A stretch of DNA of 43,698 bases, from NCBI GenBank assembly GCA_017556745.1, contig JAFYMF010000022.1:1-43698 (forward strand). Direction: 5' to 3'. Numbering within the stretch: the first letter of the stretch is position 1; every line of letters begins with the position of its first letter. Below, piece after piece: positions 1 to 9,274 of the stretch. The DNA is from Clostridia bacterium. GTDB lineage: Bacteria; Bacillota; Clostridia; Oscillospirales; CAG-272. A model generated the notes under the pieces. It had not been told where the DNA came from. It saw nothing but the letters and a program-made list of their open reading frames with translations, and did not search any database. The position numbers and the translations under genes were made by a program.

Positions 1-18
1 CGCATTACCTGCTTATGA

Positions 19-1236
19 CTATTTTGCTGCTTCTAACATATTCTCGATGAATATGCCGTATCCACGTGTAGGATCATTTACTAAAACGTGGGTTACTGCA
101 CCCACAATTCGCCCATTTTGAATCACAGGCGACCCAGACATTCCTTGAACGATTCCACCGCTCTTTTCGATGAGGGCAGGGTCGATGGCTTCAACCAAGA
201 AATTCTTTCCGTCGGGGGATAGCTTGTTCATCCCGGATATCCGCACCTTATATTTCTCTCTTTTTCCGTTTTCAAGTGTTGAGAGAATATATGCCTCACC
301 CTCTTTTACTTCACTTGAGAGAGCAATGGGAAGCGGCTTTTCCTGTGACAGCTCTGCGGGGAAATCGGAATATTTTCCAAATACTCCGCATGGGGTATTA
401 CAGGAGAGTTCACCTATTTTTGTAGTTCCAAGAAAACCTCTTATTTCACCGGGAGCACCGCATTGACCTCGTTTTACACCGCTAATACTTACTTCTACCA
501 CTGTACCTGCCATCATAGGCATAAGTTCCCCGGTGTTCGCATCACATATTCCATGGCCAAGTCCGCCAAATTCACCTGAATCAGGTACTACGTAGGTAAC
601 TGTACCGATACCTGCGGTACTATCGCGTACCCACAATCCGGCCTTATATTTGTCCTCTTCCTTTGAGAGGGCAGGGGTTACCGAAATGATATTCTCTGTG
701 TTCCCTCTTTTGTATTTTATATCTATAGTTTTTCCACCGCAATTTTCTACAGCTGTTGACAGTGCGGCTGCAGTATTTATCTCTTTTCCGTTAATATGGG
801 TTATAATGTCTTTTACCTGAAGTCCTGCATCCTTTGCCGGGCTTCTTTCGCCGGTTGAGGTTTTTACGCTTTCAAAACCTACTATCAAAACTCCTTGAGT
901 GGATAACCTGACACCGAATGGAAAACCGCCTGGGTATAGCTTAAGATCACCATAGGTGTTGATCTTCACTGTTTTTAGCGGAAGAAACCCGAGCAGCTTT
1001 GCTTCTGCCTGTGTCTTTACGATAGAGCCGCCAAGTCCTCCGCTTTGCTCATCCTTCATATCGAGAGTAGTCCCTGTCCATGTAGGAACAGCCTCTCCAT
1101 CATACAAAGATACCGAGTCGGGTATGACAAGATCATATATACCCAGTACTGTCACAGAAAGAAAGATAAGCAACAGTAAGATAAGTGACCCGCGACACTT
1201 CTTTTCTTTTTTTATATTCTTTTTATTTATACGCAT
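19..1236 (-). CDS. spoIVB: SpoIVB serine peptidase (stage IV sporulation)
   Basis: S55-family serine peptidase made in the forespore. It is secreted into the intermembrane space and triggers pro-sigma-K processing. The 405 residues show a short basic N-terminus, one membrane segment (about residues 16-35), a PDZ domain (about 105-190) and the S55 peptidase domain. The catalytic His lies in GGLGHGICD (H228) and the nucleophile in GMSGSP (S369), followed by the family's GAVTHVLVNDP block. Length is close to the usual 420-430. In most Firmicutes spo0A lies directly downstream; here that would be left of position 19, outside the window. The upstream neighbour is a divergent MarR gene rather than recN. 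Family assignment is firm; the activation role is taken from the B. subtilis protein. Confidence 0.96.
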   Translation of the reverse strand: MRINKKNIKKEKKCRGSLILLLLIFLSVTVLGIYDLVIPDSVSLYDGEAVPTWTGTTLDMKDEQSGGLGGSIVKTQAEAKLLGFLPLKTVKINTYGDLKLYPGGFPFGVRLSTQGVLIVGFESVKTSTGERSPAKDAGLQVKDIITHINGKEINTAAALSTAVENCGGKTIDIKYKRGNTENIISVTPALSKEEDKYKAGLWVRDSTAGIGTVTYVVPDSGEFGGLGHGICDANTGELMPMMAGTVVEVSISGVKRGQCGAPGEIRGFLGTTKIGELSCNTPCGVFGKYSDFPAELSQEKPLPIALSSEVKEGEAYILSTLENGKREKYKVRISGMNKLSPDGKNFLVEAIDPALIEKSGGIVQGMSGSPVIQNGRIVGAVTHVLVNDPTRGYGIFIENMLEAAK

Positions 1237-1382
1237 TGGTGCATTTCCTTTTACATCATATTTGTTTTACTTTTTCCGTCTTTTGCTTGTTTTATTCTCA
1301 CGAATATAATTTGCACCTTTTCTATTATTTAATGTGTAACAAATTTATATCTTTAAGGTAAATTTTTCGAAATAAAAATATC

Positions 1383-1411
1383 TTGACAAGGGAATAGAAA
1401 AAGAATATAAT
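1383..1411 (+). promoter_or_regulatory. SigA-type promoter of the marR gene
   Basis: TTGACA at 1383-1388 and TATAAT at 1406-1411 are separated by exactly 17 bp. This is a perfect consensus promoter about 80 bp ahead of the MarR start codon. Confidence 0.85.
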
Positions 1412-1428
1412 TAGTTATATAACTAATT
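1409..1428. promoter_or_regulatory. 20-bp palindromic operator on the marR promoter
   Basis: AATTAGTTAT followed by its exact reverse complement ATAACTAATT makes a perfect 20-bp palindrome. It covers the end of the -10 box and the expected start site. MarR-family dimers typically bind such AT-rich palindromes, so autorepression is the natural inference. Confidence 0.7.
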
Positions 1429-1489
1429 TGATTTGACATTTTGATTTATATATTGTTTTTGAATATACTGTTTTGAAAAGAGGAAAAGA

Positions 1490-2002
1490 ATGAGAAGCGA
1501 ACTTGACAGACAGCTTGACGAGCAGTTTCCCTTTGCAAGGGACGCGGAGAAACCGCGTTTTCGCGGTAATGAAAAAAATACTTGCTTGAGACAGCTCAAC
1601 GGAATATCCCGTGCTTTCAGATCTATAATGCACAGAAAGGCAGAGGGTGATAATCTTCACGACAGCTACAGACCCTTCCTGAGACACCTTGCTCATTTTG
1701 ACGGATGTACTCAGCTCGATCTTGTAAACGCTACCGGACTGAGAGCACCTACCGTAAGTGTCACTCTTACTAAAATGGAAAAGGACGGTCTCATTATCCG
1801 CGTTAATGACGACTATGATCTCAGAGCTCGCCGAGTATACATAACGGATAAGGGAAAGTCCATAAATCTTAATGCCATTGGTGCCATTGCGGATATTGAG
1901 AGTAAGATAATGAAGGACATTCCCGAGGAGGATGCAGAGATCACTCTGCGTACTCTCGAAAAAATGTTCAGTAATCTTAAAAGTGAGATGTCTGACAAAT
2001 GA
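1490..2002 (+). CDS. MarR-family transcriptional regulator
   Basis: A 170-residue winged-helix repressor. The recognition region reads TQLDLVNATGLRAPTVSVTLTKM and is followed by the wing DLRARRVYITDKGK, matching the MarR signature DxRxxxVxLTxKG. Residues 1 to about 35 form a charged extension longer than in typical 140-150 aa members. An AGAGG-type ribosome site precedes the ATG. The gene is monocistronic: a strong terminator follows, and no transporter or enzyme is co-directional with it, so its targets other than its own promoter are unknown. Spacing to the divergent spoIVB is about 250 bp. Confidence 0.88.
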   Translation: MRSELDRQLDEQFPFARDAEKPRFRGNEKNTCLRQLNGISRAFRSIMHRKAEGDNLHDSYRPFLRHLAHFDGCTQLDLVNATGLRAPTVSVTLTKMEKDGLIIRVNDDYDLRARRVYITDKGKSINLNAIGAIADIESKIMKDIPEEDAEITLRTLEKMFSNLKSEMSDK

Positions 2003-2054
2003 TAAATGCTGATATTATTGAATTATTAGATGGTTGTCAAATATAATATTAAAT

Positions 2055-2087
2055 AAAAAATCACCCGTTCACTGGGTGATTTTTTTA
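2055..2087 (+). terminator. Rho-independent terminator after marR
   Basis: An A-run and TCACCC pair with GGGTGA and a run of seven T across the loop GTTCACT. The stem is about 10 bp and is followed by a U-tract. Confidence 0.85.
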
Positions 2088-2271
2088 GTTCGTCAATCTC
2101 CCATATTTATTAATATCGCTTTTTTGATATGAGGAATGAAAAAAACCTATGGGGTATAATATTGTAATATTTTTATAGCAGAAAATTTTAGTTACTAAAC
2201 GGTAGGTAAAATATTAAATTGGACGACATTGTTTTGCTTTATGAATTTTTTGTTAATTGTATCTGCATAGT
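2088..2271. other. AT-rich intergenic stretch
   Basis: Between the marR terminator and the blaI-like promoter I see no gene, no hairpin with a T-run and no well-spaced promoter. A TATAAT occurs at 2155-2160 but lacks a -35 box at usable spacing. Confidence 0.6.
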
Positions 2272-2272
2272 G

Positions 2273-2329
2273 TTGACATAAGTCGACATACGCGCTATAC
2301 TGATAACAGTGTAGACATAAGTCGACAAT
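2273..2329 (+). promoter_or_regulatory. blaI-like promoter with two direct-repeat operators
   Basis: TTGACA (2273-2278) and TATACT (2296-2301) are 17 bp apart. The 14-mer GACATAAGTCGACA occurs twice, at 2275-2288 and 2314-2327, 39 bp apart. Each copy contains the dyad GAC-N4-GTC. The first overlaps the -35 box and the second lies just past the start site, a layout typical of BlaI/MecI autoregulation. Confidence 0.8.
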
Positions 2330-2339
2330 ATGGAGGTGT

Positions 2340-2726
2340 ATGATGAAGAATATTATGTTATCTGACGGTGAATGGAAAATTATGAAGCTTATGTGGGAAA
2401 AGTCCCCACGTACTCTGCGAGAGATTACTCTTGCGTTGGAACCGGAAACCGGTTGGACCCGTCCAACGATTCACGTTATGCTCAAACGTCTGATTGCCAA
2501 AGAAGCCGTCAAAGTTGATGAGGGGACAAGGATACACGAGTATTATCCGATCATTAAACGAAAGGATGTTGCTCCCAATGAAACAGAATCCTTTCTCAAC
2601 CGCGTATATGACGGAAGTATAGGTATGCTTTTTACTGCACTTACCGAAAGAAAGAAGCTTTCTGAAGACGATATCGCCGAGTTGCGTCAGATTCTGGATA
2701 ACGCCGAGAAAAAAAGGAAGGAGTAA
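2340..2726 (+). CDS. BlaI/MecI-family repressor
   Basis: Penicillinase-repressor family winged-helix protein of 128 aa, the usual length. The N-terminus has the family pattern LSDGEWKIMKLMWE, then the helix-turn-helix with TRPTIHVMLKRL. The C-terminal half is a dimerisation arm that the partner peptidase would cleave. Two in-frame ATGs occur, at 2340 and 2343; GGAGGT at 2332-2337 is better spaced for the second. The M56 gene starts three bases after the stop, so the two are co-transcribed and translationally close. The regulated genes are probably this operon itself; no beta-lactamase is seen nearby. Confidence 0.92.
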   Translation: MMKNIMLSDGEWKIMKLMWEKSPRTLREITLALEPETGWTRPTIHVMLKRLIAKEAVKVDEGTRIHEYYPIIKRKDVAPNETESFLNRVYDGSIGMLFTALTERKKLSEDDIAELRQILDNAEKKRKE

Positions 2727-2729
2727 TAA

Positions 2730-5669
2730 ATGATTGCATACCTTTTGTCCCTTTCTTTTCTAATTTTAACAGTACTGCTGATTCGCAGTATGTTTCGTAA
2801 AACTGTGTCACCAAGGGTAATTTATGCACTTTGGTTGGCTGTTTTTATTCGTATGTGTCTGCCGATTTCACTTTTTGAAGTAGACGTTACTTTCTTTGAC
2901 TTTTTGCATACCGAACAGAATATAGAAACAGAGGTAAAAGAACAACTTACAGAGGGTAACGAGATAACGGTGGATATTAACGAGCAGTTACCGACAAATC
3001 CTGTACAAGATCCTACCGCATCAATACCGATCATTCCGCCGACTCCGGTTGCTCCGGTCATACCCTCAGAAACAATACAAATCGTACCCGGAATAGACGC
3101 GGATACTCCTGAATTTTCCGAAGAAAATAATTACGATATTCAGGAAAGACTCGTGGATAGGATAAAACACATTGTAAATACAGTGTGGATTTTGGGCATG
3201 GTATTGGTATTTGGATGGATGTGTCTTACGTGTATCGGTTATATAAAACAACTTAAAAAAGACCGTGTTTTATATAAAATTGTTGGCGGTATAAAGGTAT
3301 ATATTTCGGAACATACCGTTGTTCCGTGTCTTTTTGGATTGGTTCCGTCAATCTACATCACACCTGAGGTTGTAAAAAGCAAGTCGGAAACACTCATTAT
3401 TACTCATGAATATATTCATATTCGTCACGGTGACCATATTTGGTCATTTGTACGTACACTTGCACTGATCGTATTCTGGTGGAATCCTCTTGTATGGATT
3501 GCAGCAACTGTATCTAAACGAGATGCTGAGCTTGCATGTGATGATGCAATTGCGGCAAAGCTTGATGACGCTGGACGTTTGAGTTACGCAAATATCCTTC
3601 TTGATACTATTCCTCAGAAATCACAATATGCTGTGGGACTTGGAAGTCCGCCTATGAAAGAAAGAATTATTATGTTAGCAAAAGGACAGAAAAACAGATG
3701 GTCCTGTTTGTTTCTTACTGTTATGCTTGTAATCAGTGCAGCTGGTTGCTCATTAGTTTCATTGAGTGAAAATGATGATATAATCTTCGATGAAAACAGT
3801 GTAATCTCAACAGAGGAAAATGACAGTTATATTCCGAATACTTCAGGTATTACGGAAATTACTATTCCGCATTCTTCTATATTTGAGGAAATGCAGTACA
3901 TTGAAGAAAACGAACTGTTTCCTGCTGACGAGTATATTATTAATGTAACAGGAATGTCGGTACCGATAAAATTATATATGTACTTAGACTGTGTTACGGC
4001 AATTGGCGTATACGGTCAGCACGTAGAAATGAGATCATCCTTTGATATTTACGGAAACTGCTCATTTGAACTGTTTGAATTCGGCGGTGCTGTTGTCATC
4101 GGCGGAGGATTTCACAGAATAGGCGATATTTATATTATATCTTCAGAAAAATACAGTGAAATACATCCGGGAACAGAAGCATCTTATTGGTTATACTTAG
4201 ATGATAGCGGTTCTCTTAAATACACCTATCTGCACAATGAAATAGCTGATATCGTTCAGTCGGGTGCTTTGTCTACTGCGGTCGCGTATGATGAGTTTTT
4301 GTACGAATCGGGTAATGCTTCAATTGAAAACGGAGAGGTGATTTTTTTCGAACCTGACGAAAGCTATACTATGTCCGATAGATATGATCTGAATAAAGAA
4401 TTTATGGATTGGTACAGCGATGAATATAGCAGTATTGATGAAGTATTTTCAGCTAATTTTGCTAAAAGAAATGTTAAACAGTACGGGCAAGGTCCATTCG
4501 TTGGTTATGTTGCAGATAAAGAAACACCGTGGATCGATTTGTATACCGAAAAGAACGGTAGCTATGTAAGCCGTATTCCTTACGGGATATTTCATGACTG
4601 GATCGCCACTGACAGGAACCACGAAACATGGAAGCCGGGGTGGGATCAGGAATACTTGTGTTATTATTATGCCGAATACGGTGATTTCAGATGGGCGGCG
4701 GTTCATTTAAAAAATACCGTTCTTGGGGTTGGACGTAAAAATATTGCTACCTCATCCGATGGAGGTAAGACGTGGAATTATGGCAGTACAGGTGATAACT
4801 ATGGAGGGAATCACGTTGTCGGCATTGGTTTTATTTCTGAAAATATTGCTTTTATGAGCTTTGATCCGACAAGAGAACCTGACGGAGCTACAGGTCCTTT
4901 GATATCACGTACTGTTGATGGTGGTAAAACGTGGGAATTACTTCATATATGGGTACCCAAATCGCTAAGTGATAAGAAATTGATATCCGGTATTCCGTTC
5001 TATGACGGAGAACTGCTTCGTTATCCGGTATGGCAGATTGGAGCAGATACAATGGCAGAGGGTGATCCGATATATCTGATATCCCGTGACAACGGACTTA
5101 CTTGGGAGTGGGAGAATATCTTTGAAGACGATGCTGAGTCACTTTTTATAAATACTACTTTACCTCATTTGTCGATTATGGAGAATCGACTTCCGTTTTA
5201 TGTTGCTTATTCCGGGGAGAAAATATTGCTTTTCGATTGGTTGAAGAACAATGAAATGTCTGTAAGCAGATACGCTGTGATCAATTTGGATAGGGATGTA
5301 CTTGCCGAAACTGTACTTTGGTTAACACGAGGGACAAACGAATACATCGGATTCCTGATTTTGCATAGTGATACAGAAAAAACGTATGCACATCTCTTGT
5401 ATTACCGAGAGTTCAGTAATCTGAAATCAGACGGAAGCTTCAGCTTTTCAGGTGGAGTGTCAAATTGCGGATTTGGGAAAATTTGTTTTAGTGGTAGTAC
5501 CTATAAGATCAACAGAATAGCGTACTGTATATCTGATGACAACCGGACAATATCTTATTATTCGGATGAGACCGGAAAGGCTATTAACAAATCAGAATTT
5601 GATAACTTGGAAAAAATACAGAACAACAAATCTGAGGTTGTTTGGTACGAATGGTGTTACCTGAACTAA
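2730..5669 (+). CDS. BlaR1/MecR1-like M56 metallopeptidase with BNR-repeat ectodomain
   Basis: A 979-residue membrane zinc peptidase and sensor that should inactivate the BlaI-like repressor upstream. Membrane segments lie near residues 1-19, 30-49, 147-171, 242-262 and 324-343. The M56 motif is H226-E-Y-I-H230, with the third ligand in ELACDD (E267). The last segment ends in AAGCS, and about 635 residues follow outside the cell. They are not a penicillin-binding domain: the SxxK, SxN and KTG set is absent. Instead there are three Asp-box/BNR motifs, SSDGGKTW (675-682), TVDGGKTW (728-735) and SRDNGLTW (785-792), suggesting a beta-propeller-like fold. A Pro/Thr-rich stretch (about 85-120) lies between TM2 and TM3. 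The ligand is unknown. Confidence 0.88.
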   Translation: MIAYLLSLSFLILTVLLIRSMFRKTVSPRVIYALWLAVFIRMCLPISLFEVDVTFFDFLHTEQNIETEVKEQLTEGNEITVDINEQLPTNPVQDPTASIPIIPPTPVAPVIPSETIQIVPGIDADTPEFSEENNYDIQERLVDRIKHIVNTVWILGMVLVFGWMCLTCIGYIKQLKKDRVLYKIVGGIKVYISEHTVVPCLFGLVPSIYITPEVVKSKSETLIITHEYIHIRHGDHIWSFVRTLALIVFWWNPLVWIAATVSKRDAELACDDAIAAKLDDAGRLSYANILLDTIPQKSQYAVGLGSPPMKERIIMLAKGQKNRWSCLFLTVMLVISAAGCSLVSLSENDDIIFDENSVISTEENDSYIPNTSGITEITIPHSSIFEEMQYIEENELFPADEYIINVTGMSVPIKLYMYLDCVTAIGVYGQHVEMRSSFDIYGNCSFELFEFGGAVVIGGGFHRIGDIYIISSEKYSEIHPGTEASYWLYLDDSGSLKYTYLHNEIADIVQSGALSTAVAYDEFLYESGNASIENGEVIFFEPDESYTMSDRYDLNKEFMDWYSDEYSSIDEVFSANFAKRNVKQYGQGPFVGYVADKETPWIDLYTEKNGSYVSRIPYGIFHDWIATDRNHETWKPGWDQEYLCYYYAEYGDFRWAAVHLKNTVLGVGRKNIATSSDGGKTWNYGSTGDNYGGNHVVGIGFISENIAFMSFDPTREPDGATGPLISRTVDGGKTWELLHIWVPKSLSDKKLISGIPFYDGELLRYPVWQIGADTMAEGDPIYLISRDNGLTWEWENIFEDDAESLFINTTLPHLSIMENRLPFYVAYSGEKILLFDWLKNNEMSVSRYAVINLDRDVLAETVLWLTRGTNEYIGFLILHSDTEKTYAHLLYYREFSNLKSDGSFSFSGGVSNCGFGKICFSGSTYKINRIAYCISDDNRTISYYSDETGKAINKSEFDNLEKIQNNKSEVVWYEWCYLN

Positions 5670-5720
5670 TAATACAGTCAGTATTTATGAATTATTTTTT
5701 CAAAGTAGATTAAACAAAAA

Positions 5721-5752
5721 TCCGCCCGTTTCGGTATACCGAAACGGGCGGA
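5721..5752. terminator. Bidirectional terminator between the M56 gene and clpX
   Basis: TCCGCCCGTTTCGG and its exact complement form a 14-bp stem around the tetraloop TATA. A T-rich tract follows on the plus strand and an A-run precedes it, which is a T-run on the minus strand. It can therefore end both convergent transcripts. Confidence 0.9.
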
Positions 5753-5760
5753 ACTTTTAT

Positions 5761-7074
5761 TTAGTTTGCTTCGGCCACAGCTCTGATGTACTTTGGCTCG
5801 CCGGTACCGAGAATGCACTCGCGGGTTATAATAACCTTTACGATGTCACTCTCAGAGGGAAGAGTATACATTATGGGATTCATTGCACCCTCAAGAATAG
5901 CTCTCAGTCCTCTTGCACCTGTCTCTCGCTCGATTGCAAGTGCCGCAACCTCGCGAAGTGCATCTTCCTCAAACTCAAGCTCCGCGTTATCCATCTCAAA
6001 CAGCTTTTCATACTGCTTGATGATAGAGTTCTTAGGCTCCTTGAGAATACGCACTAATGCCGCTTCATCAAGATCATCAAGAGACACGATAACAGGAATA
6101 CGTCCCACGAGTTCGGGGATAAGACCGTATTTAACAATATCGTGAGATGTGGTATGCTTGTATATACCGTCGCTCTTCTTTTCGTTCTTTTTCTTGATAT
6201 CCACGTTAAAGCCGATAGCGCCTTTACCCTGACGATCCTCAATTATCTGCTCAAGACCGTCAAACGCACCGCCGCAGATGAAGAGGATATTCTCTGTGTT
6301 TATCTGAATGAAATCCTGATTGGGGTGTTTTCTGCCACCCTGAGGAGGAACGTTTGACACAGTTCCCTCGAGTATCTTAAGAAGTGCCTGCTGAACGCCC
6401 TCACCTGAAACGTCACGGGTAATTGAGCGGTTCTCGCTTCTTCTTGAAATCTTATCAAGCTCGTCGATGTAAATAATACCTTTTTCAGCAAGAGCAATAT
6501 CAAAATCAGCTGCCTGAATAAGTCTGAGCAGAATGTTCTCTACGTCCTCACCGACATAACCCGCTTCGGTAAGGGTTGTAGCATCGGCGATGGCAAAAGG
6601 AACCTTGAGAGTTTTTGCAAGAGTCTGAGCAAGGTAGGTCTTACCAACACCGGTCGGACCCAGAAGAAGCACGTTACTTTTCTGAAGCTCTACGTCCTCA
6701 ACAGGAGTCTCGTTCTTCTTACCCTTTTTACCGCCTCTCAGCTTTTCATTATGAAGAATTCTCTTATAGTGATTATATACTGCTACAGAGAGAACCTTCT
6801 TTGCCGCATCCTGGCCGATAACGTACTGATCGAGAGTGTCCTTGATGGCCATAGGGCGGGGAAGAGTCTCGAGAGTAAGCATATCACCGTCAGCAGGTTC
6901 ATTATAAACTCTTGTATGCTCAGCTATAAGATCACTGCAAGCCTCTACACAGTCATCGCAAATATATGCGCCACTGGGAGAGGGGATCAGGAATAGAACC
7001 TGATTTTCGTTTCTACCACAGAAAGAACAGCACCTTGTGGTACTGTTCTCTCTGTTGTTATTATTATTTGACAT
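5761..7074 (-). CDS. clpX: ClpX ATPase subunit of the ClpXP protease
   Basis: AAA+ unfoldase that feeds substrates to ClpP. The N-terminal zinc-binding domain has C16-x2-C19 and C39-x2-C42. Walker A is GPTGVGKT (139-146), Walker B is GIIYIDE (199-205), and the ClpP-docking loop IGF sits in GKGAIGFN. A sensor-2 GARGLR motif follows near the C-terminus. Length 437 is close to the usual 420-430; a short KKGKK-rich insert lies just before Walker A. An Asn-rich stretch follows the start Met. It is last in the tig-clpP-clpX operon, 29 bp after clpP. Confidence 0.98.
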   Translation of the reverse strand: MSNNNNNRENSTTRCCSFCGRNENQVLFLIPSPSGAYICDDCVEACSDLIAEHTRVYNEPADGDMLTLETLPRPMAIKDTLDQYVIGQDAAKKVLSVAVYNHYKRILHNEKLRGGKKGKKNETPVEDVELQKSNVLLLGPTGVGKTYLAQTLAKTLKVPFAIADATTLTEAGYVGEDVENILLRLIQAADFDIALAEKGIIYIDELDKISRRSENRSITRDVSGEGVQQALLKILEGTVSNVPPQGGRKHPNQDFIQINTENILFICGGAFDGLEQIIEDRQGKGAIGFNVDIKKKNEKKSDGIYKHTTSHDIVKYGLIPELVGRIPVIVSLDDLDEAALVRILKEPKNSIIKQYEKLFEMDNAELEFEEDALREVAALAIERETGARGLRAILEGAMNPIMYTLPSESDIVKVIITRECILGTGEPKYIRAVAEAN

Positions 7075-7103
7075 AAAATAACTTAACCTTTCGAATGCCT
7101 AAA

Positions 7104-7688
7104 TTAAGGACGGCTGGTTATTACCTTATCGATAATACCGTATTCGCACGCCTGTGCGGCAGTCATAAAGTTGTCGCGCTCGGTGTCCAGTGCAATCTTT
7201 TCAATGGGCTGGCCGGTGCGCTCTGAAAGAATGCTGTTCATGCGGTCTCTGATCCTCAGAATGTGATCTGCGTGGATCTTGATATCGGTTGCCTGACCCT
7301 GAGTACCGCCCAGAGGCTGGTGGATCATGATCTCACTGTTAGGAAGTGCGAATCTTTTTCCTTTAGTGCCGGCTGCGAGCAGGAATGATCCCATGCTTGC
7401 TGCCATACCGATACAGATGGTGGAGACGTCGCATTTGATGTAGTTCATAGTATCATAGATCGCCATACCCGAGGTAATAACACCGCCGGGGCTGTTGATA
7501 TAAAGACTGATGTCCTTATCGGGATCCTGGGATTCAAGGAACAGCAGCTGTGCAACTGTCAGAGATGCGGTCACATCGTTTATCTCATCAGACAGGAATA
7601 TAATTCTATCATTGAGCAAACGGGAATAAATATCGTAGGAGCGCTCTCCTCTGTTTGTTTGTTCTACTACTACCGGTACAAGTGCCAT
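7104..7688 (-). CDS. clpP: ClpP protease subunit
   Basis: Serine protease ring subunit of ClpXP and ClpCP, 194 aa, the normal length. The catalytic triad is visible: S98 in GMAASMGS, H123 in MIHQPLGG and D172 in TERDNFM. The N-terminal VPVVVEQT axial-loop segment is intact, so the protein should be active. The ribosome site is GAAGGGGGA. The gene is 41 bp downstream of tig and directly upstream of clpX, the classical order. Confidence 0.98.
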   Translation of the reverse strand: MALVPVVVEQTNRGERSYDIYSRLLNDRIIFLSDEINDVTASLTVAQLLFLESQDPDKDISLYINSPGGVITSGMAIYDTMNYIKCDVSTICIGMAASMGSFLLAAGTKGKRFALPNSEIMIHQPLGGTQGQATDIKIHADHILRIRDRMNSILSERTGQPIEKIALDTERDNFMTAAQACEYGIIDKVITSRP

Positions 7689-7729
7689 TCGTTATTCCCC
7701 CTTCATTGTATGAATATTGCTTATTAAGA

Positions 7730-9160
7730 TTACTCCTCTACAGGCTCATCTGCCTTCTTAGCAGCGGTCTTCTTAGTGGTAGTCTTCTTAGCTGCGGTCT
7801 CGCCGTCAGCCTTCTTGGTAGTGGTCTTCTTAGTGGTGGTCTTCTTTGCTGCAGTCTTCTTGGGCTTATCTTCCTCGGGAGCGTTGTTGGTTACAACTGC
7901 CTTTTCCTTAACGAGATCAACTGCCTTCTTTACGCAGAGATCTGCTGCAATAGCCTCGCTGTCAACGGTAGCCTTGATCTTCTCGATCTCCATACCGTAT
8001 GCCATAACAAGGTTCTCGTATTCCTTCTCGATCTCCTCATCGGTAGCGGTGATCTTCTCAAGCTCAACGATCTTCTCAAGTGCAAGTCTGGTCTTTACCT
8101 GACGCTCTGCCTGGGGTCTGAACTGTCCACGAAGAGTGTCAAGATCAAGGCCGGTATACTTGAAGTAGGTGGAGAGGTCAAGTCCCTGCATACGGAGACG
8201 GCTATCATAGTCACGAACGAAGTTCTCGGTCTCATTCTCGAACATAGCCTCGGGAATGTCAGCCTCAAGACGCTCGATAAGTGCTGCGATGATCTGCTCC
8301 TCAAATGCATTCTCAGCCTGCTTTTCGTTACGCTCAGTTATTTTTGCCTTAATGTCAGCCTTGTATTCATCAAGGGTGTCAAATTCGGAAACGTCCTTTG
8401 CAAACTCGTCATCAAGCTCAGGAAGCTCGTCAAACTTGATAGAGTGAAGAACTACCTTGAATACAGCGGGCTTGCCCTTAAGCTCTTCTGCGTGGTACTC
8501 AGCAGGGAACTCAACGTTAACGTCAAAGCTATCACCGATGTTGTGACCAACGATCTGATCCTCAAAACCGGGAATGAACTGGCCGGAGCCAAGCTTAAGG
8601 TTATATTTCTCAGACTTACCGCCGTCGAAAGCGACACCGTCAACATAACCGTCAAAATCGATAACTACCTTGTCGCCGATCTGAGCTGCACGATCGGTGA
8701 TCTCGATCTCACGTGCGTTACGCTCGCGAACACGACCAAGGTCAGCCTCAACATCCTCGTCAGAAACGGGAACAACGTACTTGTTAGCGGTGATACCGAT
8801 GTAATCCTTGATCTCAACTTCAGGCTTAACATAAACGGTAGCCTTTACGGTTACACCGTCCTCAATGGACTCAACGTCGAACTCAGGGCGGCTAACGGGA
8901 TCAATACCAGCCTCTTTAATAGCTGCAGAATATGCATCGGGAAGTAAGTCGTTTATTGCATCTTCATAGAAAACTCCCTTGCCGTAAAGCTTCTCAATAA
9001 TGTTCTTGGGAGCCTTACCGCGACGGAAGCCGGGTACATTAATATTCTTTACATTCTTGCGATATACTGCATTTACAGCTGCCTCGAATGCTTCTTTGTC
9101 GATCGAAAAAGTAAGCTCATACTTGTTGTTTTCGATCTTTTCCGTTTTTTTCAGTTCCAT
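7730..9160 (-). CDS. tig: Trigger factor with Lys/Thr/Ala-rich C-terminal tail
   Basis: Ribosome-bound chaperone and peptidyl-prolyl isomerase. The ribosome-docking signature GFRRGKAP lies at about 44-51. The FKBP-like PPIase domain follows (VVIDFDGYVDG, FIPGFEDQIVGH), then the helical chaperone arms. After about residue 424 comes a low-complexity tail of roughly 50 residues. It is built from repeats of KKTTTKK and KKTAAKK and ends DEPVEE, and it makes the protein 476 aa rather than about 430. The encoding DNA (about 7733-7880) is itself repetitive. Such histone-H1-like basic tails are not part of the standard family model. It is first in the tig-clpP-clpX operon. Confidence 0.96.
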   Translation of the reverse strand: MELKKTEKIENNKYELTFSIDKEAFEAAVNAVYRKNVKNINVPGFRRGKAPKNIIEKLYGKGVFYEDAINDLLPDAYSAAIKEAGIDPVSRPEFDVESIEDGVTVKATVYVKPEVEIKDYIGITANKYVVPVSDEDVEADLGRVRERNAREIEITDRAAQIGDKVVIDFDGYVDGVAFDGGKSEKYNLKLGSGQFIPGFEDQIVGHNIGDSFDVNVEFPAEYHAEELKGKPAVFKVVLHSIKFDELPELDDEFAKDVSEFDTLDEYKADIKAKITERNEKQAENAFEEQIIAALIERLEADIPEAMFENETENFVRDYDSRLRMQGLDLSTYFKYTGLDLDTLRGQFRPQAERQVKTRLALEKIVELEKITATDEEIEKEYENLVMAYGMEIEKIKATVDSEAIAADLCVKKAVDLVKEKAVVTNNAPEEDKPKKTAAKKTTTKKTTTKKADGETAAKKTTTKKTAAKKADEPVEE

Positions 9161-9210
9161 TGTTTTCTCCTCAATATGTAAAATATGTTATTTTTTTCAC
9201 ACTACCCTAT

Positions 9211-9239
9211 ATTGTAGCGGTTTTTTACTGTAAAGTCAA
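9211..9239 (-). promoter_or_regulatory. SigA-type promoter of tig-clpP-clpX
   Basis: On the minus strand TTGACT (9239-9234) and TACAAT (9216-9211) are 17 bp apart, about 50 bp upstream of the tig ATG. No CtsR-like or CIRCE repeat is evident. Confidence 0.75.
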
Positions 9240-9274
9240 GGTGTATAACCTTTTTTTTGCCAATTAATATGGTT

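Noticed and set aside
2340..5669. Beta-lactam resistance operon
   Set aside because: No beta-lactamase or PBP gene is present and the M56 ectodomain lacks penicillin-binding motifs.
7655..8947. A 430-aa open frame on the plus strand, rich in Leu
   Set aside because: It is antisense to tig and clpP, has no ribosome site and mirrors the codon bias of the real genes.
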